This document shows positions 11,396 through 23,700 of a stretch of 64,000 nt of DNA, in pieces (position 1 is the stretch's first letter; the number at the start of each line of letters is the position of its first letter). The notes under the pieces are model-generated. The model saw only the letters and a list, made by a program, of their open reading frames with translations. It had not been told where the DNA came from and ran no database searches. The position numbers and the translations under genes were made by a program. This DNA is from Gnetum montanum. Taxonomy: Eukaryota > Streptophyta > Gnetopsida > Gnetales > Gnetaceae. The DNA lies in assembly GCA_015680685.1 (NCBI GenBank), contig MNCI01002198.1, positions 382,616 to 446,615 on the forward strand, written 5' to 3'.

Positions 11396-12321
11396 TGATG
11401 AGACGCGATTCGCATAGGTTGCAATATCGTGTACGCGATATTGCGTCCACTGCAATATCGCATCCCCCGCGATATCGTGTACACGATATCGCGTCTTCCC
11501 TACGATATCGTGTACGCGATATTGCAGTGCACCGTAATTTCTATAAATAAGAGGCGGCTTTCCCAGTTTTAGGTATTAGGAGTTAGAAGTAGTGAAGCTC
11601 TGGCAGTTTGACCACTCCTGTGATAGATTATTTTTTCCTGTGTCTGCCCGCAGTGTGGTGAATGTAATTGTACGGTGTCTTATTCAAGTGTGACATACTT
11701 GGACACGCACATGACCGGCAATAAAGATCGAGATTACTTCATCATTGCAACAGTCACTTTGTTATTTATTCATTTATTTAATTGTTATATACTACTTTCT
11801 CTCTCACCCTTAAACTCCTAGAATGCGGTATGAGTATGACTTGATTACGAGCATCTAAGGATGTATACGATTAGTCAAGGAATCAGCTACTCATCGCAAC
11901 ACGGAACGAGTACGACTTGATTACGAGCATTTAAGTGTGACTACTTGGTAGCCCAGTGGTGTACCTAGGATCTGTGCTTGGTAATCCTAGTGGTAGTCAT
12001 GCACGAGGTCCAAGATGTGTACGGTTGATCAAGGAATCGGTTGCTTGTCGCACTTAGCCTATATTAGATTTTCTTACCCTTTTCCTCCTAGCTTAGCTTA
12101 GTTAATATTATTTTCCACTACCTTCAGGAGTGGCATAGATTAGGAAACACATCATACACCTCACTCTGGACTAAACCATACGTGACAAATATAATACTAG
12201 TCCAGGTGGGAAGACAGTGAACTGTGACATAAGGATAACTGTCTAGGTGCCACAACTAGTTTGTTTGCGGAGTTCGATCGGATCGCGCGTGCTACGCTCG
12301 TTTCATATGGTTAAGTGTAGG
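11396..12321 (+). repeat. 3' LTR of the gag/coiled-coil element, 3' end truncated
   Basis: Matches the 5' LTR from TGATGAGACGC onward, with the TATA box at 11542-11549. The palindrome array before the TATA box (11420-11527) is larger than in the 5' LTR. Similarity stops after 'GTGTAGG' (12321): the last 19 bp present at 4705-4723 are missing and the copy of the 54-bp flank follows. The final TAGG is shared between LTR and flank. Confidence 0.9.
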
Positions 12322-12371
12322 AATAGGGATATTAGAAGAAGAATGATAGAATTTATTAGGCATATATCATC
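12318..12371. repeat. 54-bp direct repeat, right copy
   Basis: Identical to 3773-3826. Its first four bases (TAGG) overlap the truncated end of the 3' LTR. Confidence 0.9.
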
Positions 12372-12715
12372 AAAGTACCCCACCTGACTCATAAAGTGAA
12401 CTGTATCTATGTTGGTTAAATAATGAATGAAGGAAAAATCATAAACTTACTGTAAGTGGGACAACAAAATATTCATGTCAACAACCCTCTAAGAGCGCAT
12501 GAATGGAATAATTGGGTGTGTTGTGACTTGTTGGAATAAAAATACTTTCACTATAGGTATACATAAGCCATATAACAAACAACTTACATTAGGAAAATTA
12601 TAAAGAAATATAATACATTAGGAAAATTATAAAAAAATATAATGATGCTTCAAGTATGATTCAAAATAGAAACCTTTGACTTGTTGGTAATTACTTAAGT
12701 TATTTGAATATGATT

Positions 12716-12876
12716 TTGGGGATGGTGTTGAAATTTGAAATAAGTAAAACATAAGTACACCCCAAGATATATAGTCCAATTAGAACTTTATATAACTCAA
12801 CATTAACAACCAAACTTGAATGCATAACCTAGAGCTTCTAGGTCAAGTGTCTTACCACTAAGCCAATGCCTCATTG
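12716..12876 (-). repeat. SINE-like element, copy 1
   Basis: On the minus strand it begins with a tRNA-like A box, TGGCTTAGTGGTAAG (12851-12865). A weak B-box-like stretch follows, then a conserved 3' body 'TTGGGGTGTAC' ... 'ACTTATTTCA' and the end 'CAACACC'. Copies 2 and 3 share the body and the order of parts. Confidence 0.6.
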
Positions 12877-12944
12877 TTTAGGGGATGTTGAACCCTAAAA
12901 AAATGGATAATAATATTAAAAAAAAAGTTAAAGTGCATTAGATT

Positions 12945-13245
12945 AGTGAAGAGAGAGTCTAAAGAAAAAGCTCAATGATTTAGGAATGCCTTTTCAAGTT
13001 TTTATCCTTACAACAAATTTTGAAAAACCTTTCCTTTGGGGTATAAAAAGGATCAAGCCTTACCCTTATTCAGAAGCATTCTCACGGGTTTTACTTTTTA
13101 CTAAAGGGTTTCTTGTAAAAAGGAGAAAGGTCAAGAGAGAGAAGAAAACAATAATACATTAATTAGAGATAAAGAACAAATAGCAAAAAAAAATTGAAAG
13201 CTTTCCATCCTTGAGCCTCCAAAACAAAAAATAATTAATACCATA
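12945..13245 (+). repeat. Dispersed repeat D, copy 1
   Basis: Similar, over most of its length, to the reverse complement of 37335-37650. Shared blocks are a 'TTTCAAGTTTTTATCCTTAC' type segment, a 'GGATCAAGCCTTACCCTTATT' type segment and a 'AAAGAACAAATAGCA' segment. Copy 1 carries a TATA-like 'GGGGTATAAAAAGGATC' near 13037. At both loci a SINE-like copy lies on the same side of the repeat, so the two may be parts of one larger unit. Confidence 0.55.
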
Positions 13246-14169
13246 GAAAACAAAATTAATTGTTCAGCTTTCATTAGAAGCTTTTTTGCTTGAAGTTGTA
13301 GCTGAGAAGCAACATCTTTGAGAATCTAGTATTTGACACCTGAAAAGAGGTCATAGTTATGCTCTTGCTGTTAGAAAAATTGTAGCACACCAAAGCTTCC
13401 ACATAGAGGAGAGAAGAAGTAGTTGAAGACAATTCCAAGTATAAAAAAAATGAAGTAGACAAAGTAGGCTAATCATTGAGAATGACTTCATTGATGCTTG
13501 GTTCGAATGTTACAACTTCCAAATGTCCACTATCAAGCATATTGAGCAACATGACACAAAAAAAATATGAGAAAATGAGTCTTCACTTCTAACAAGAGGA
13601 CATTGAGGAGAAACATTTCCTATAAGTTTTAGATAAGTGCTAATATGTTGAATAAGACATTATAAAAAAATACGAATTTTAGGAAATGTAGTAGCTCTCT
13701 AAATATCTTTTATTTTCCTCATCCAAAAGTGCAATGATAATTGCATTTTCTAGGCCTTATTGAATTTGTTATGAATAAAATTATTCTTTGTAATAAACTC
13801 CTAAGCAACTTTCAAATTAAAAGGAAAAACATATCTACTATCTTTTTAGAAAATATTTAGAAAAACCTATTGCAAATTGTTGTTAACTTTAAATAAATTC
13901 TAAAGATTAAAGATTCATTTTTTAATTTTTTTTTGCCTTTTTCTCTTCAAACCATAGAGGCTAGAAACTTCATCCTAAGTAATCCATCTATTTTGCATAC
14001 GTAGACAAGAAATTGCAATGATACTAAATTTGCTTGAAGTCGTACACAATCTAGATATATTAATAACCCAAGCTCCTTCATTAAAAAGAAGCCATCATGG
14101 GCTAATTTGCTTAAGCATATCTTATGAAATTATATTGTAATTAATATCTCATTGTTCATTTGAATATAA

Positions 14170-14307
14170 TTTGAGGTATTGGAACTTGAAATAAGTGAAA
14201 CATAGGTACACCCCAAAACTTATAGAAGTTTATAACTCAATGCTTCATAGTAAAATTGAACATGTGACCTAAGGTTAACCTAAGACCTGTACCACTAAGC
14301 TAATTCA
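14170..14307 (-). repeat. SINE-like element, copy 2
   Basis: Minus strand: A box TAGCTTAGTGGTA (14290-14302), a decayed B box (around 'ATGTTCAATTTT'), then 'GAGTTATAAACTTCTATAAG', 'TTTTGGGGTGTACCTATG' and 'TTTCACTTATTTCA', nearly identical to copy 3 on the other strand at 38 kb. A second head-only piece follows at 14315-14400, giving a partial tandem duplication. Confidence 0.65.
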
Positions 14308-14775
14308 TTATTTGAATATAGATACACTTAGTAAAATCGAACCTAAGACCTAAGGTTAACCTAAGACCCATACCACTAACCTACTTCATTATTTGAATAT
14401 AGATACACCTCCTCAAATTAATAGCTTGCAAATCCTGGCCACGTAACGGGGTGATTGCTGGACACATCCCTCATTGGTGTGGACAAAAATTTTGCCCGGA
14501 TATCGCCCAAGAATGTGTTGAAATAAAAACCAAAAGAAAACATAAAGAGCAGCCTCCTAGAGACCAAGCACAGGAATGAGGGTGCCATGCAGCTTATTGG
14601 GTGGAAGAGCAGGTGGCCAGGCTCAGCATCTGCACCTTTAATTCCTTTAATTCATTCCTGGCTTGAATTTTTTAAACTTCTCGGTTTTTTAAACTCAAAA
14701 TTCTTGGCTTGAATTTGAAGCATCAGATAATCGTACGGGGAGAGCAGGAGAGTAGGGATCTTCTGAAAATTTGAA

Positions 14776-17700
14776 ATGCAGTCGCTTCAGCAGAAGGCGT
14801 CTGAATGGAGTGGCGTGTCTGAACAGGACGCCTTCGCAATCGATGAGGTCAACCTTTATCAAAGGCTTGGCCATCAAACCTTCGTTGCCCTTTCCACAGA
14901 ATTCTACAACAGGCGCGTTGTTATATTATAATTACTATATTATAATTACCACGGCGATTTCCTTTCTTCCAATTTCCACTTTCAGTCATTACTCAAATAT
15001 CGCACTTGTTCAGATCGTGTCGCAGATAACTTGGGTATTGGCTATCTAGCATTAGTAACTCGTGTGTACATGTTTTGGCCTCTAAATTCCCCGTGAGGTC
15101 CTTGCATTTGATACTGCTGATTCCTGAAAGGAAAATATGATTACATGAACCTACAGCGACCAGACTCTGGGATAGCTACCTATTATAGTATTATCATATA
15201 CGAATGTAGGCACCATCGTAATATTATTGCATTACTCTTGGCACGATACCGTCTGTGCCTTACTGCTTTGTTTATTTTTGTCTATATTCTTCAACTTGTT
15301 ATTCTTAGCCACACATTTCTTGTCTAACTAGAATGTTATTTTCACAACAAATGACGTATCATGAATGATAATGACAAAAGTTGTTGTGTTCCTGTGGATT
15401 TTGAATCTCAATGAGTAATTTCTTTTATGTTTTGGTAAAATTCCTTTGAGTATGATGAACCTTAAGGATGCATTGTATGTTTAATTTCACCAGATACCCT
15501 GTCATCTGTAAGGGAGCCATAGTGTCGATACTTATACGGTAAGTTGAATGTGAAGATTTTCTGTTCATTAATTGCTATGACTTTTTGATGGCTTTTTGGA
15601 TACGTAAAACTGCACAAAAAGAAACATAAACAAAAATCTCATTGTCACAAAATTTATATAATAACATTGGCTTTACTAAAAGTAGAGGTATTTCGGTGTT
15701 CGATTAACACTGTGGAGAAGGGTTGGGGCTGGACAGATCACTGATACGTACTAACAGTGGCTTTCACTTCAATAATGGTATCAAAATATAAATATGCATG
15801 CTATAAGTTGAAGAGTGTGACTTAATGGTAAAGAGTAAAATCAAATATGTGTGTGAAAAGGAACTCGAAAGATATGAACCTAAATTAAAGTTTTGAGAAG
15901 ACTCAGGTAATTTATATTGAAAACAAATTTTTTTGTCATGCCTTTTGAATGATAAGTTGCTGCCTCATAGCTTTTTGTTAGTGTAAACATTTTACTATAA
16001 ATTGCACATTAGAATTAATTAAAAGGGACCACATGACCATGTATAAACCTTGCTACAAACTTTTGGAAAATAATTGTACCCTGAAATGCTGTCAAAGAAC
16101 AAACAAAGAGCAAATAATCACAACTATATTGCACTGTTATAGTCATGATTATTTTAATTACCAATCCTACAGGTATAATGCTAACTCTTACTTCTAGATT
16201 ACATTCATATGAATATGAAATATGTGAACATTGTTAATACCGTTACGTTGTTCACCTTCATGTTCATAAAGGGTTGAATTGCAAGTTTGCGTACTTTTCA
16301 ATGGTTCGTTTCAAAACATTCTAGACTTCAGGAATAATAAGTCATAAAATCAATGCCTTAAGGACATACAGAATTGTAATATATTGTATAATCAGTTCAA
16401 GTTGACAGGGTTCTATGTCCTAAGGAGATATGATGCCAAACTTAAATATGCTTTTATATTTCATTACTTCGTTAGTAACCAACATAAGGTGATACAAATA
16501 AATAAATGTTTGGTTTTTAATGCAATGGGACATAGAGCTGAAATATTGTTGGTATAATCTGAAGAATCTGAACCAATAAACAAGAAGTATGAATGCCAAT
16601 GCAGAAAACCTCTTGATCATAGCTTGCCATAGGTTGCCATCTCAATTTGCAAATGGACAACAAAGATGAATACAAAATATGTCTGACATATTTCATCTCA
16701 GAAAGGATTGTGTTTTCATAAGTGATTCTAGTACTGTGAAATCATACCTTACCAGTGAACTGTAGATCTATTAGTTAGGGAAGGGCTAACACAGAAGAAT
16801 GTCTAAATAACAAAATGACAGAATTTAAAATGAACACTTAAGCATTGATCATAATTGTATGTTAATTTCTAGCATTAAAAAGATGTGAACATTCTATGAA
16901 AATGGAATCAATGCTTTATTCATAGATGCTTTATTTAGCATCTTGGACATGGATTAGCGGAAGTTGAGGAATTAATAGAATTTTCAGTGTTTTGGGAGCA
17001 TGTGTGATCTATGATACTTTGGTAGGTAAGATGTTGAAAGTTTTGAGGACACTCATAGCCAACTAGATATAGTATGGCGGGTAATGCAAAAGGCTAGAGA
17101 GAGGATGATATCTATTGAATAAGGTTTGATTTCCCGAGTCTCTGAAACTAACAAGATTGTAAGCTGAAAGTTAAATGTTATGGCTGGGTCTGAACCATCC
17201 TCTTTTAAGATGGGATGCATGTTTAGGGCATCCTAGATCATGCCCTTTGGTCTATGTTTAATATCATACAAAATTCTTGAAGGTACTTGAAATCTATTGG
17301 TTAATTAGTCAAATCGTATGTTTGACTATTTACAACTTTTTGAATCAGAACTTTTAACTTATCAATCTTTAACCAATTGAAGAAGCTGATGCACTCATCA
17401 TTGATTTAACTGTTCAGAAAAGAAAAAATAGAAGGTTCTAAATATTCCTTATGATATTTTACTGAAATACTGGCTAGTTATGGGTTGAACATCTATGACA
17501 GCAATGAGCCTAATATACATGTAAATTTGTACTTGAACTGTTGAAGTTAATTGGTAGATGTATTGTGAGTACAGGAAATCTGGTAGCAAATACTGTGCTA
17601 CAAATCGTTTAGTATAATTTCTGCTAACTTAGCTCTAAGCTCATGGGCTGTGTGTATTGTACTTTTGCATACTGTTTGACTAGGTCTCCTTATCTGTAGC

Positions 17701-20700
17701 TATCTTTAGGGTGATTTTCCTGTTGAGAGTTGGTTATAGGAACAATAAAAATCATAGATGGTGAAATCATGGGACATTGTTTCTGAGGTTTTTACCTTTA
17801 CATGAGCCAGTGTATTTCTAATTAGACTTCTATTGCCAAAGGTCCTTCGTATGGTCTTGTTTTATGCTATTTTATTTTTTATAGCTCAATTTAGTCTTCA
17901 TTGGAAAGCTTTTATATACGTACTTAAACCACATTGCTGATAGGCTTTTACTTTTGTTGTTTTATGCAGGGTCTATGAAGATGACCAAGAATGGTTTCGT
18001 TCTATCTTTGGAAACTCAAGAAAAGAAGATGCTATCCAAAATCAGTATGAATTCCTTATCCAGAGAATGGGGGGGCCATCTCTGTACTCCCAACGAAAAG
18101 GTGTGCAATATAACATTCATTTTTTTTCCAAAAAAGAGAATCCATTTAGAAAAGTTAACTTATTCATCATGTTGAAAGTACAAATCTGCTAACCTGTAAG
18201 GATAGGGATTTTTCTTAGTTTTCTGTCAATTTAAGAGGAGGCCTCTTGTCACTTTTTGCTCCCAATTTAATGCATAATGGTTTTCATGTGTTTTCTCATT
18301 ACTAATATTTTCTCTTTTTTTTTTTATGAGAAAATGTTTGGAATCATATTACAAAGCAGTTTGAAATAAGAACTGTACAGTCAAGATATATTTTATACAC
18401 CACATGGCCACGTGGGGGTGGGGGTGGGGGGTGGTGGTGTGTAGACAGGACACCACACCACCCACCACACCACCACACCACCACACCAGAAGACCCTAAG
18501 TGTGGCCAGACCATTGGCCCTCAAAAATCTTTCAAAAACAGAACCCCAACCCAACAACCAACCACCCAAGACTCAGGGCCTCATGAACCACCCCACACAT
18601 TCCCAACAGCCAGGAGACAAGACAAAAGAAGTTTAAAAAACAATCTGTGGGACCCCCAGATCCCCCCAGAGACCAGACCCACTACAAATGTGAGCAGATT
18701 TAGACAGGTGCAATTAGGAATTTCCTAATTGTGGATATCATTACTAATATTTTCAGTTGTGATCTGTCAGTCATTTCTCTTAGTTAATTTTACTAGATGA
18801 GCTGTTAACATATCATAGAATACATCATTATTGCATTTAACATTCATATGATTCACCCTAATAAATTCCTTTAAACTATAGAGCATCAATGAAGAATTAA
18901 AATTACTTCTATCATCATCAACAATGGTAGATAACAATTCAAATTCCTGCTGTTTTTTAGTGACTGTCAAAGTATTATTCTCATAATAAAAAATAACTAT
19001 TATCATAGTTCCAAGGTCTACTAAGAATAATATGAGCACAATCAATAGGTCTACCGTGCTGTTCAAAATATTTGAAACATTTCCTATCCCATCATTTGGC
19101 TGCTAATCCTTCAAGTTTACTCTCAACAATGTGAATCATGGACTCACTCGAAATTTGCTCAATGAGAAAATATTTATTCACAACTCTTAGCCATGAAAGA
19201 AAGAAATCTATATCCTCAACACCTTTGAAGATATGAATATCAACATGAGGAACTCTTAAAGCACTTCTGAAGATTTTTACAATTCTATCACTAGCATTTT
19301 CTTTGCTAGTGTGATTGAAAGGAAATATTTGTTTGTACCTTTGAGTTCTAGATTCTTCTCGTTTTGGAGCTCTCTGATCACTTCTTCTTCTTGCTATTTG
19401 CATAGATGTAAAAGGGGTTTCTTCTTCAATCTCTTCCTCAGGTCTTCTTGAAGTTTCTTCAAAGTCTTGGTGTCTACTAGCCAATAACCTCATAATGACT
19501 TTTTGCATTTTAGCCATAAAAGCTTTAAATGAAGCCTTGAGCCCTTCAAGTTATTGTCAAATCTCTTGATTAGTCTTCTTCTTAGGAGCCATACCTTCCA
19601 TAAGTCTAAATGCAAAATCTTAAAGAAAGAAAATGATATCCTCAAACAATTTCTTTCAATCCAAGGAAAAGACACTAGGCTTTAACATAGAAGTGCAATT
19701 TTGAAGCAATTTACTTCAAATACTAGTCCTTCTAGCAAATTGGTGCTCATATATCACAGAAGCAACTTAATCTCACAAAGATCAAAGCAATTCTTACCAA
19801 TATTAGGTAATTCAAACTTTAAGTAGATGCAAATCATACCAGCTCTTCAAAATTCTTTCAAATTTTGATGAAAATCAACAACTCTAGGTGTGGTTGCCTC
19901 CAAACCAATGCTCTACTACCAATTTGATAAGAAGCATGCCTCAATAGACCCTAAAAGGGTGCAATTCCACCCTTTTCCAAGCAAAACTAGCTTAGAAAAC
20001 AAGAATACAAGGAAATGGAGGAACTCTCCCTCTGTTAACCAAATATATCATCAATGAGTAAAGTTCCACTCAACTTTCCCAAGGATCTTAGAGGTCACAC
20101 ATGTCTGCTCTCAATCCCTCAATTTTGCTCACACTTAGAGCATACAAGCTCAAGACAAGATAACACTCATAGGAGACTCTTCACCTCCCTTAGCCTACAA
20201 TATCTCTCCCTCAAGTGCTCTCACTCTTGTCTCTTACTTTACCTCAGGCTCTTTTATCTTTCCTTTGGACCTTAGACATCCGTTTATAACTGCTGGAATG
20301 ACTCTTGGACTTTCTTAATTGTTGGTCTTCTTTCGAAAATTCATGCACTTTTTGAAAAATCAATTTTTTCTAGACTGCAAGTGACTACAACATGCACTCC
20401 ATCACACTTCCTAGCTTGCAACTTGCAATATGCTCATACTAGTAAAACTTCCCATTTTCTGCCTATATTTCTCTCCTATGACGAATTGCTGCATGTAACC
20501 TTGGATTGTGACTGTGCTATGACTTGCAGCAGCCCATAACTTGCTGTCCAACACAAGAAGGCAATTCTTCACTTTCTTTTGATTGCGACTGACTGCAGCT
20601 CACAATAGCCTACAACTCCTCACTGTAGACCATAAGACCTCTGATAGGAAGGTGAAGTTGATGTAGCTACAGAATATTGGAAGACCAGATGTGCAGACAA

Positions 20701-23700
20701 TTCCCGAGCCAGAACCTTGTTGAAGTGGAATATGTAATGAAAGATATGGAGAATATGTTCCACATTATCCAAATGAAGCATAATGTTGAAACAATATACG
20801 GGATCGGAAGAAGTGTTGAGCAGGAAAGATGAAGAATTAATATTATTAGAAATTGAAAAGAATGAACAAGAAAAGAAGATTCCGTCTTGTAGGATTGAAT
20901 GTTAAAAATTGAAAATTGAAGCTCAACAGTTGAAAGACAAAATGCTAAAGGAAACGGAGAGAAAGGTTAGGACTACCTAGCTTATGGAGAAAATCAAATT
21001 AAACATGTTGCAGTACTATGAGATAGAGGGAATGCAAATGACTCCAACAAATCAACCAAGTGCAAGTAATGTCAAATCCAGACTTGGTGGAGGTTTTCCA
21101 AAAACAAAGCAGACCAAACCTACTAACCCTGTTACCCCAGGAAGTGCTTTGGAAATGCTAGTGATAAAAATTAGTCGTGTAAGTGTCCAAATAGGACTGT
21201 TTGTCAGTTTTGTCAAGTGTGTTTTTTGTGCTCGGTTTGTGTGTTTTAGATGTGATCAATTTTGTATTGGTGAAGGAGATCAAATGTGCTTGAGTTAGGC
21301 AGGGCGACACTTTGATGTTCTAAAACAAATTTTGTGTAAGAGTGTTCACTTTTGATGAAGGAACATGCAGTCTGTGTCTATTTTTTTGTGGTATCTTCCA
21401 TGTTGACGGTAAATGTTGTGTTTGTTAGTTACATATCTGTGTAAAAGGCCCTTGATATGATAGAACGATGGCATTCCTCTGTGGATATGAAGAGTCTTTG
21501 TCTATGATTCCAACTATGTGTTTTCTAAAATTCTTTATAAAATTAGGGGAGATGTGAGATGGTTTAAATTGCTTGTGTCTAACCAGCACAAGTCCCTTGC
21601 CATCACATATTAAATTTAACAAAAAAATGCACTCAATATAGAATTTTAGAACAATAAATGAATTTTAAAAAAACTATTTTTAAGATTGAAGGGGAGTCTT
21701 GAACCTATACTGAAAAAACACTATATGTCAGTCTTAACATAGGTATTTTCCTATTTAATAATGAAAACAAAAACCCAAATGGAAGGGCGCATCCAATAAA
21801 CAAATAAGTTGCAATTACCCATACAAGTTATAAAGGAATCACCTCGAATCACCTTGTATAACAAAGATATATACAACATAAACACTAGAGTCTGTGTAAA
21901 GTGAGGACTGAAGATGACGAGGCCCAAGTTGCATGGGAGTTAGGCACCTGTAGGAAGCATGATGCTCATAGGTTAACAATGGAGAGTGAAGACGTGTGTC
22001 ACTAGAAAAGACACATGGGGGAGAGAAATAGTGCACAAACAGAGAAGTGGAAATCTGTACCATAAGAACCAAGTCCAGTATCAGGTGAGACACTTGAGAA
22101 GGAGTGTGAATCAAGTCCATTTGGCAACCATGACTTATCAACCAATGACATGAAACCATCATTCATGCTTGAATCCATAGGATGGAAACCAAATCGTGAG
22201 ATAAATAGAGAAGTTGAAGTCTATCCGTCTAGAGAACTAAAGATGTGAACCAACTTGTAGTAGAGAATGGAAACCATGCTGTAAGGAATATAGATGGAAT
22301 GACAATAGAACCATTCATAGTGTTTAAGACCACCATGCAATGTCGCACACTCCTAACTGAGAGAGTTGTGTGAGCAAAGGAGATTCCTCAGATGAAGGAA
22401 TGAATGATGTAAAAGACAACATGAAACATAAAACAAAGAAGATTGCATGGAAGAGTGCAACACTAAAAAGCCCATGGGAGTTCAAAGATTCTGGTAGTTA
22501 ACTGGAAAGTGGAAGTTCCAAAGAAATGGAACAATAATGACAATATAGAACATCAACCAGACAAAATTGCACAGAAGAGTGCAACACTACAAAAGCCCAC
22601 AGGAGAATGAATATTTTGTTAATTAAATGGAAGGTGCAAGTTTGAAAGAAATAGAACAATAACGATTCATTTGTACATAACAGATGAAATCATAATGTTA
22701 GTATATAGAAATGTAATTGCAATTTTGATATCGATCTTGACGGGGATAATATTTTGATCCTTTTAATCAATTCAACACTATAAGATCTTTCTTTTATCAA
22801 TTTGTTAGATTGCATCAAGTTGAAAAAATGTTACCAACAAACAATTTCATGGTTGGAGCATGTCAAAGTGAATGAGGACAAAATACAGGTACGTGGACTT
22901 GGGCTTAGCATCCTCCATAGACTAGATGTGGGTGAGATTATGCTTTGGAGGTGTGATGCATTTGCACCTTTGCCTTCCATTCCATAGTGAGCCAAGGTTT
23001 CTTTTTCTTGAATAGGCAAAAGGTTCAAAACTTGAAAGTGTATGGAATACAGTAACACTGCAAGGTCAACGACCATCCTAAAGCAACGAATCTCTTGCTA
23101 ATCTCTAATAATTTAGCCAGTGGGATAACTACAGGTGATGGAACAATTTGTTTTCTTGTTGAGGCTTGATGAATAATGTACCAGAAACATGTTAAAACTG
23201 GCGAAGTGTTGTCCTGTTGGGATATAGGAGGAACTGACTTCTTTAATGTATTAACCCATCGTAATTTAACTCATTGAAAAGGCCTGTACATTGTTGCATG
23301 GAGCCTATGGAGGTGATTATCTCTCTTCTATATATGATATGCCTCATAATAACTTTTATCAAGATCTCTCATTTGCTGCATCCATGGCCTCATAAATGGC
23401 TTCCTATAGGGCATTTACCTCCTTCAACGGTATGTAGTACATGAACCAGAGGCCCCTAAACCTATGAAAATAAATTACCTAAAAATGTTGACTTAAAACC
23501 TATGAACTTTAAGCTCCTGTGGAATTCCTGGATTTGCTTCAAATCTTAATTTTATAGTTAACAAAATTATTTCTTTACTGGTTCACAAAAATCATGAAGT
23601 TTAGGACAAAATAAAATTTGAGAACAATTAAATGTTATGGATGCTTGACTGTCTGCTTGAAATAAACACTGAACTTGTTCTTACTAAGTGATTATTGGTC

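Larger units (their letters stand above)
3827..12321 (+). mobile_element. LTR retrotransposon with gag and a coiled-coil ORF but no visible pol (LTR family B)
   Basis: Two LTRs (3827-4723 and 11396-12321) in the same orientation enclose a tRNA-Asp-type primer site, a gag gene and a long coiled-coil coding region. I find no reverse transcriptase, RNase H or integrase motifs. A 646-bp N run and four single Ns lie inside, so some coding sequence could be missing. The primer site and the form of Gag suggest an Athila-like gypsy origin; without pol this copy would depend on another element for movement. The two LTRs are very similar outside a variable palindrome array, suggesting a fairly recent insertion. 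The 3' LTR lacks its last 19 bp. Confidence 0.75.
12372..14560. other. Repeat-rich spacer upstream of the haemoglobin gene
   Basis: No protein-coding gene seen. It holds two SINE-like copies, a partial tandem copy of the SINE head (14315-14400) and one copy of a second dispersed repeat (12945-13245), listed separately. The remainder is AT-rich with no recognised content. Confidence 0.5.

Noticed and set aside
3773-12371. Phage-like attachment sites at the 54-bp repeats
   Set aside because: The element is a eukaryotic LTR retrotransposon and no site-specific recombinase is present; the truncated LTR and microhomology explain the repeat better.
12850-12866. Functional tRNA gene
   Set aside because: Only A- and B-box-like words are present. 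There is no cloverleaf or anticodon arm, and the same unit recurs with a shared non-tRNA tail, so it is a SINE-like head.
13274-13462. Small secreted-protein-like ORF on the minus strand
   Set aside because: It is short, AT-rich, without context or known similarity; it is likely a chance frame.
14695-14877. Small minus-strand gene overlapping haemoglobin exon 1
   Set aside because: It is the opposite-strand shadow of a strongly conserved coding exon.
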